Assembly (NCBI GenBank): GCA_045132775.1
Contig: JBGUSX010000141.1
Span: 1 to 64,000, forward strand
Length of the DNA stretch: 64,000 nucleotides
Direction: 5' to 3'
DNA from: SVTX01 sp045132775
GTDB taxonomy: Bacteria > Bacillota > Clostridia > Oscillospirales > CAG-272
Shown: in pieces, positions 61,397 to 64,000 of the stretch
Position numbering within the stretch: the stretch's first letter is position 1
Layout: every line of letters starts with the position of its first letter
Notes under the pieces: generated by a model
Databases searched by the model: none
The model's input: only the letters and a program-made list of their open reading frames with translations
Told to the model about the DNA's origin: nothing
Position numbers and translations under genes: made by a program

Positions 61397-62314
61397 ATGA
61401 AAAAGAACACGTCGAGAAGCTTCGACAAGGCGGCGGCGGTCGCCTGCGGCAGCCCTCAGACAAGCGGCGCAGCGGACGTCGTAACGCTGTACATCGATAT
61501 GCTCTGCGAGAGATTCAAGGATCGCGGCATCAAAACGAGCGTACAGAGCAGTGCTGAGGAATATAGCGGCAGGGACAGTGCAAGGAGCCGACTCGTAAGC
61601 CTTTATCCATCGATGGCAGGTGTGTCAGCGAAGGATGAAAAATACAATAGTATCAACGTGGGCGGAAGAGCCTGTATGTCGAGCGAGGATTTCGCAAACT
61701 ACTACAGGGATCTGCGTGACTATAAGATGCCCCGATTCTACTCCCGCGCGGAAAAGGAGTATGAAGAAGCGGAAGCGGCAAAAGTGGCGGAAGGTGTGCA
61801 GGAAACGGGTAACCCGCCAAAAAAAGCCGTGTGGCTTACCGTAAAGGGACGCATTAAAAGCATAACGTCTCATCTCGGCAAAGAGGAATTCACAAAATTC
61901 AGTGAAGAGTGGTTCGAGCTTGAAAGCGGAGATGAGATCAGAGAGGGAGAGAAGAGGAGGATGCCACGCGGAGTCATCCCGACGATTCTCGCAGTATCGC
62001 TCTCACTTATGCTTATAGTGTGCAGCTCGGTTATGGTAAGCCGCGCATCAGCAGAGGTAAGCGCACTTGAGGACAAGATCGACTCACTCGGTGTCGAGAT
62101 AAGAGACCTTGAGGGAAAGCTTGAGGTCAAGAACGACATGCTCGAGATATACCGTATAGCTACCGAGCAGTACGGAATGATCAGCGAGGATTATGCATCG
62201 TCGAGATACGTTGACATAAGAGAGGACGAGCAGATCAAGTCTGCAGATAAGGGCGAGAAAAAAGGCTCGTGGCTTGACGAGCTATTAAGAGCGATAGGCT
62301 TCAAAAAGGATTGA
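61397..62314 (+). CDS. FtsL-position membrane protein with long cytoplasmic extension
   Basis: 305 residues. It occupies the ftsL position between rsmH and the PBP gene. One membrane helix near 195-217 (ILAVSLSLMLIVCSSVMVS) is followed by a coiled coil (VSALEDKIDSLGVEIRDLEG), the FtsL/DivIC design. The N-terminal ~190 residues are polar and much longer than in normal FtsL (about 100-120 in total). FtsL activates septal peptidoglycan synthesis; the extension's role is unknown. Confidence 0.65.
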   Translation: MKKNTSRSFDKAAAVACGSPQTSGAADVVTLYIDMLCERFKDRGIKTSVQSSAEEYSGRDSARSRLVSLYPSMAGVSAKDEKYNSINVGGRACMSSEDFANYYRDLRDYKMPRFYSRAEKEYEEAEAAKVAEGVQETGNPPKKAVWLTVKGRIKSITSHLGKEEFTKFSEEWFELESGDEIREGEKRRMPRGVIPTILAVSLSLMLIVCSSVMVSRASAEVSALEDKIDSLGVEIRDLEGKLEVKNDMLEIYRIATEQYGMISEDYASSRYVDIREDEQIKSADKGEKKGSWLDELLRAIGFKKD

Positions 62315-62341
62315 AGCAATATTAAAAAATGAAAACGGGTC

Positions 62342-62385
62342 AAACGGCCTCTGATGTCCAATGCTGGCAGTTTCGGAGGTCGTTT
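62342..62385 (+). promoter_or_regulatory. Hairpin between ftsL-like gene and PBP gene
   Basis: Ten-bp stem with one G-T pair (62342-62351 with 62376-62385) in a 240-base gap otherwise AT-rich. No strong U-run, so perhaps partial termination or transcript stabilisation. Confidence 0.45.
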
Positions 62386-62554
62386 CTCGTATAAACAAGC
62401 ATAAAAACAAGTAAAAAAAGGCGAAAAAGATACCAAAAAGCATAAAAAACGGGTGTTTTTCGTCTATCATATTGAGGTAGGGACAGGCATATAGTTTAGA
62501 GAAACCGAATGCTTGTCAGATAATAAAAAAGTTTATTTTGGGGAGGAGAGAACT

Positions 62555-64000
62555 ATGGAGAGCACAACGCCGTCAACAAAGATGCGCCGTCGCGCAGGGG
62601 CGATATGCATAGTACTCAGCCTCCTTTTTATTGCCCTTGCGCTGAGGATACTTTTCTATCAGACCTTCAAATACGACGAGTATAATCAAAAGGTGCTCGA
62701 TCAGATAACAAGGGAGACAAAGGTCAGTGCAAACCGAGGCAATATATACGATACGAACGGAGTGGTAATCGCCACCAACATAACCACCTACCGTCTCTTT
62801 ATCGACCCCGCAACGATAGCAAGACAGTCAGAGGCGGACGGAGTAAATTACGCGGATATGATCGCGAGAGGGATAAGCGCGATAGATACGCTCGGTGTTT
62901 CGTACGACGACGTAATGAAGCAAGCGACCTATACGAAATACCGTGACAGAACGCTCGCAAGACATATATCCGAGGAGCAGGCAGAGGCGGTAAGAGTATT
63001 GCTCGACAGCACGGGACTTGACGACAAAGCACTGCTTTTCCTCCAGGCAACAAGCAAGAGATACTACCCCTACGACACACTTGCAAGCCACGTTATCGGC
63101 TTTACGGGAAGTGACGGCACGGGACTTTACGGACTTGAATATACCTACAATCAGCTCTTGAAGGGCACCGACGGAAAGTACATTGGAGCAAAGGACACCT
63201 ACGGCAATGAAATGGTGTACGATTACGAGAGCTATATCCCCGCAATAGACGGCTATAACGTCACAACGACGATAGACGTTTATATCCAGGCGGAGCTTGA
63301 GGAGCAGTTAAAGCAATCCTATCTCGAATCCGACGCAAAGAGCCGCGCCTGCGGAATAGTAATGGACGTTGATACGGGAGCGATACTTGCAATGGCAGTG
63401 TACCCGCCCTATAACCTCAACGAACCGTCAAAGCTCGACGACCAAAGTCAGAAAACGCTTGATGAGAGCGGATTTGACAAGGAGAGCGAGGAATATAGCA
63501 AGCTTCAGCAGGAGCTTATGCTCAAGATGTGGAATAATAAGGCGATAACCGAGCTTTATATGCCGGGATCGACCTTCAAGGTAATAACCGCGGCTATGTC
63601 GTACGAAGAGGGCATCGTCAAGGACGAGGAGAAATTCTCCTGCCCGGGTTACTATATAGTAAATGGAAACAGGATCAAGTGCCACTACCACGCAGGTCAC
63701 GGTATGCTGACCTTCGCGCGCGGACTTCAGCAGTCCTGCAACCCCGTGCTTATGCAGATGGGACTCAGACTCGGAGTTGAGAATTATTACGAATATTTCT
63801 CGGCACTCGGTTATTTTGAAAAAACGGGAATAGATGCATCGGGCGAGGAGTACACCAAGGAGGGAGTTACCTTCTGGGATAAGGACCTCTTTGCAAGCGC
63901 AGATATATATCTTGCGACCGCGTCGTTCGGACAGAACTTCAAGATCTCTCCGATAGCACATCTCACCGCAATAAATACCGTTGCAAATGACGGAAATCTT
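62555..64000 (+). CDS. Penicillin-binding transpeptidase (FtsI/SpoVD type), 3' end beyond window
   Basis: 482 codons open to the window end, no stop. Strong ggggagg site before ATG 62555. One N-terminal membrane helix (AICIVLSLLFIALALRI), the PBP dimerisation domain with RGNIYDTNGVVIATN, and a transpeptidase domain with active-site Ser339 in MPGSTFK and SxN motif SCN (394-396). KTG motif lies beyond the window. Septal or spore-specific cross-linking enzyme by position; class B PBP certain, subtype less so. Confidence 0.85.
   Translation, partial: MESTTPSTKMRRRAGAICIVLSLLFIALALRILFYQTFKYDEYNQKVLDQITRETKVSANRGNIYDTNGVVIATNITTYRLFIDPATIARQSEADGVNYADMIARGISAIDTLGVSYDDVMKQATYTKYRDRTLARHISEEQAEAVRVLLDSTGLDDKALLFLQATSKRYYPYDTLASHVIGFTGSDGTGLYGLEYTYNQLLKGTDGKYIGAKDTYGNEMVYDYESYIPAIDGYNVTTTIDVYIQAELEEQLKQSYLESDAKSRACGIVMDVDTGAILAMAVYPPYNLNEPSKLDDQSQKTLDESGFDKESEEYSKLQQELMLKMWNNKAITELYMPGSTFKVITAAMSYEEGIVKDEEKFSCPGYYIVNGNRIKCHYHAGHGMLTFARGLQQSCNPVLMQMGLRLGVENYYEYFSALGYFEKTGIDASGEEYTKEGVTFWDKDLFASADIYLATASFGQNFKISPIAHLTAINTVANDGNL

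Overview
ORGANISM. The window looks like chromosome of an anaerobic, endospore-forming Clostridia bacterium, probably from an animal gut. The reasons are spore genes (a GerA-type germination protein and a cotJABC coat operon), a bile-salt-hydrolase-like enzyme, consensus sigma-A promoters, strong Shine-Dalgarno sites, and surface lipoproteins with Thr/Pro-rich linkers. I saw no rRNA, tRNA or CRISPR array. LAYOUT. (1) 0-11.3 kb: carbohydrate genes. These are a DUF4838 protein, an orphan GerA-type protein, a dehydrogenase/isomerase pair beside an AraC-type regulator, and a second AraC-type regulator divergent from an operon of PIG-L deacetylase, PfkB sugar kinase, NagB-like protein and a small lectin-like protein. 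The last operon reads like amino-sugar salvage. (2) 11.3-20.1 kb, minus strand: an envelope thiol-redox and lipoprotein block with a polyferredoxin-thioredoxin fusion, a membrane protein ending in a CXXC tail, and three lipoproteins, one carrying a TlpA domain. (3) 20.1-35.4 kb, plus strand: a giant surface subtilase, a lipoprotein and a complete oligopeptide ABC transporter operon. Around 20,140 the lipoprotein and subtilase genes meet head to head and both lack a normal 5' end. (4) 35.5-38.7 kb: bile-salt-hydrolase-like enzyme and a KtrB/KtrA potassium system. (5) 38.95-58.25 kb: a 19.3-kb element inserted in cotJC, the spore-coat manganese catalase gene. It carries a large serine recombinase, a DUF234 ATPase, a pRiA4b ORF-3-like protein, an HTH-DUF3990 toxin-like pair, a type III restriction-modification operon with HEPN-like, RES and GIY-YIG genes, and an oxidative-stress block with its own Mn-catalase. 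A family of structured repeats is scattered between the cargo genes. (6) 58.25-59.5 kb: the 5' part of cotJC, cotJB and cotJA. (7) 59.8-64 kb: the start of the division/cell-wall cluster (mraZ, rsmH, an ftsL-position gene and a truncated PBP gene). MAIN RESULT. The two cotJC pieces, 58,658-58,252 and 38,945-38,754 on the minus strand, rejoin in frame at a shared GA dinucleotide into a normal 198-residue CotJC. Large serine recombinases cross over at such 2-bp cores. The rejoined codon is a Glu that is probably a manganese ligand. By analogy with the skin element in sigK, the element may be excised in the mother cell during sporulation. The inserted, split gene is seen directly; developmental excision is inference. 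The recombinase start codon follows directly on a perfect hairpin with the Shine-Dalgarno in its loop, a plausible control point.
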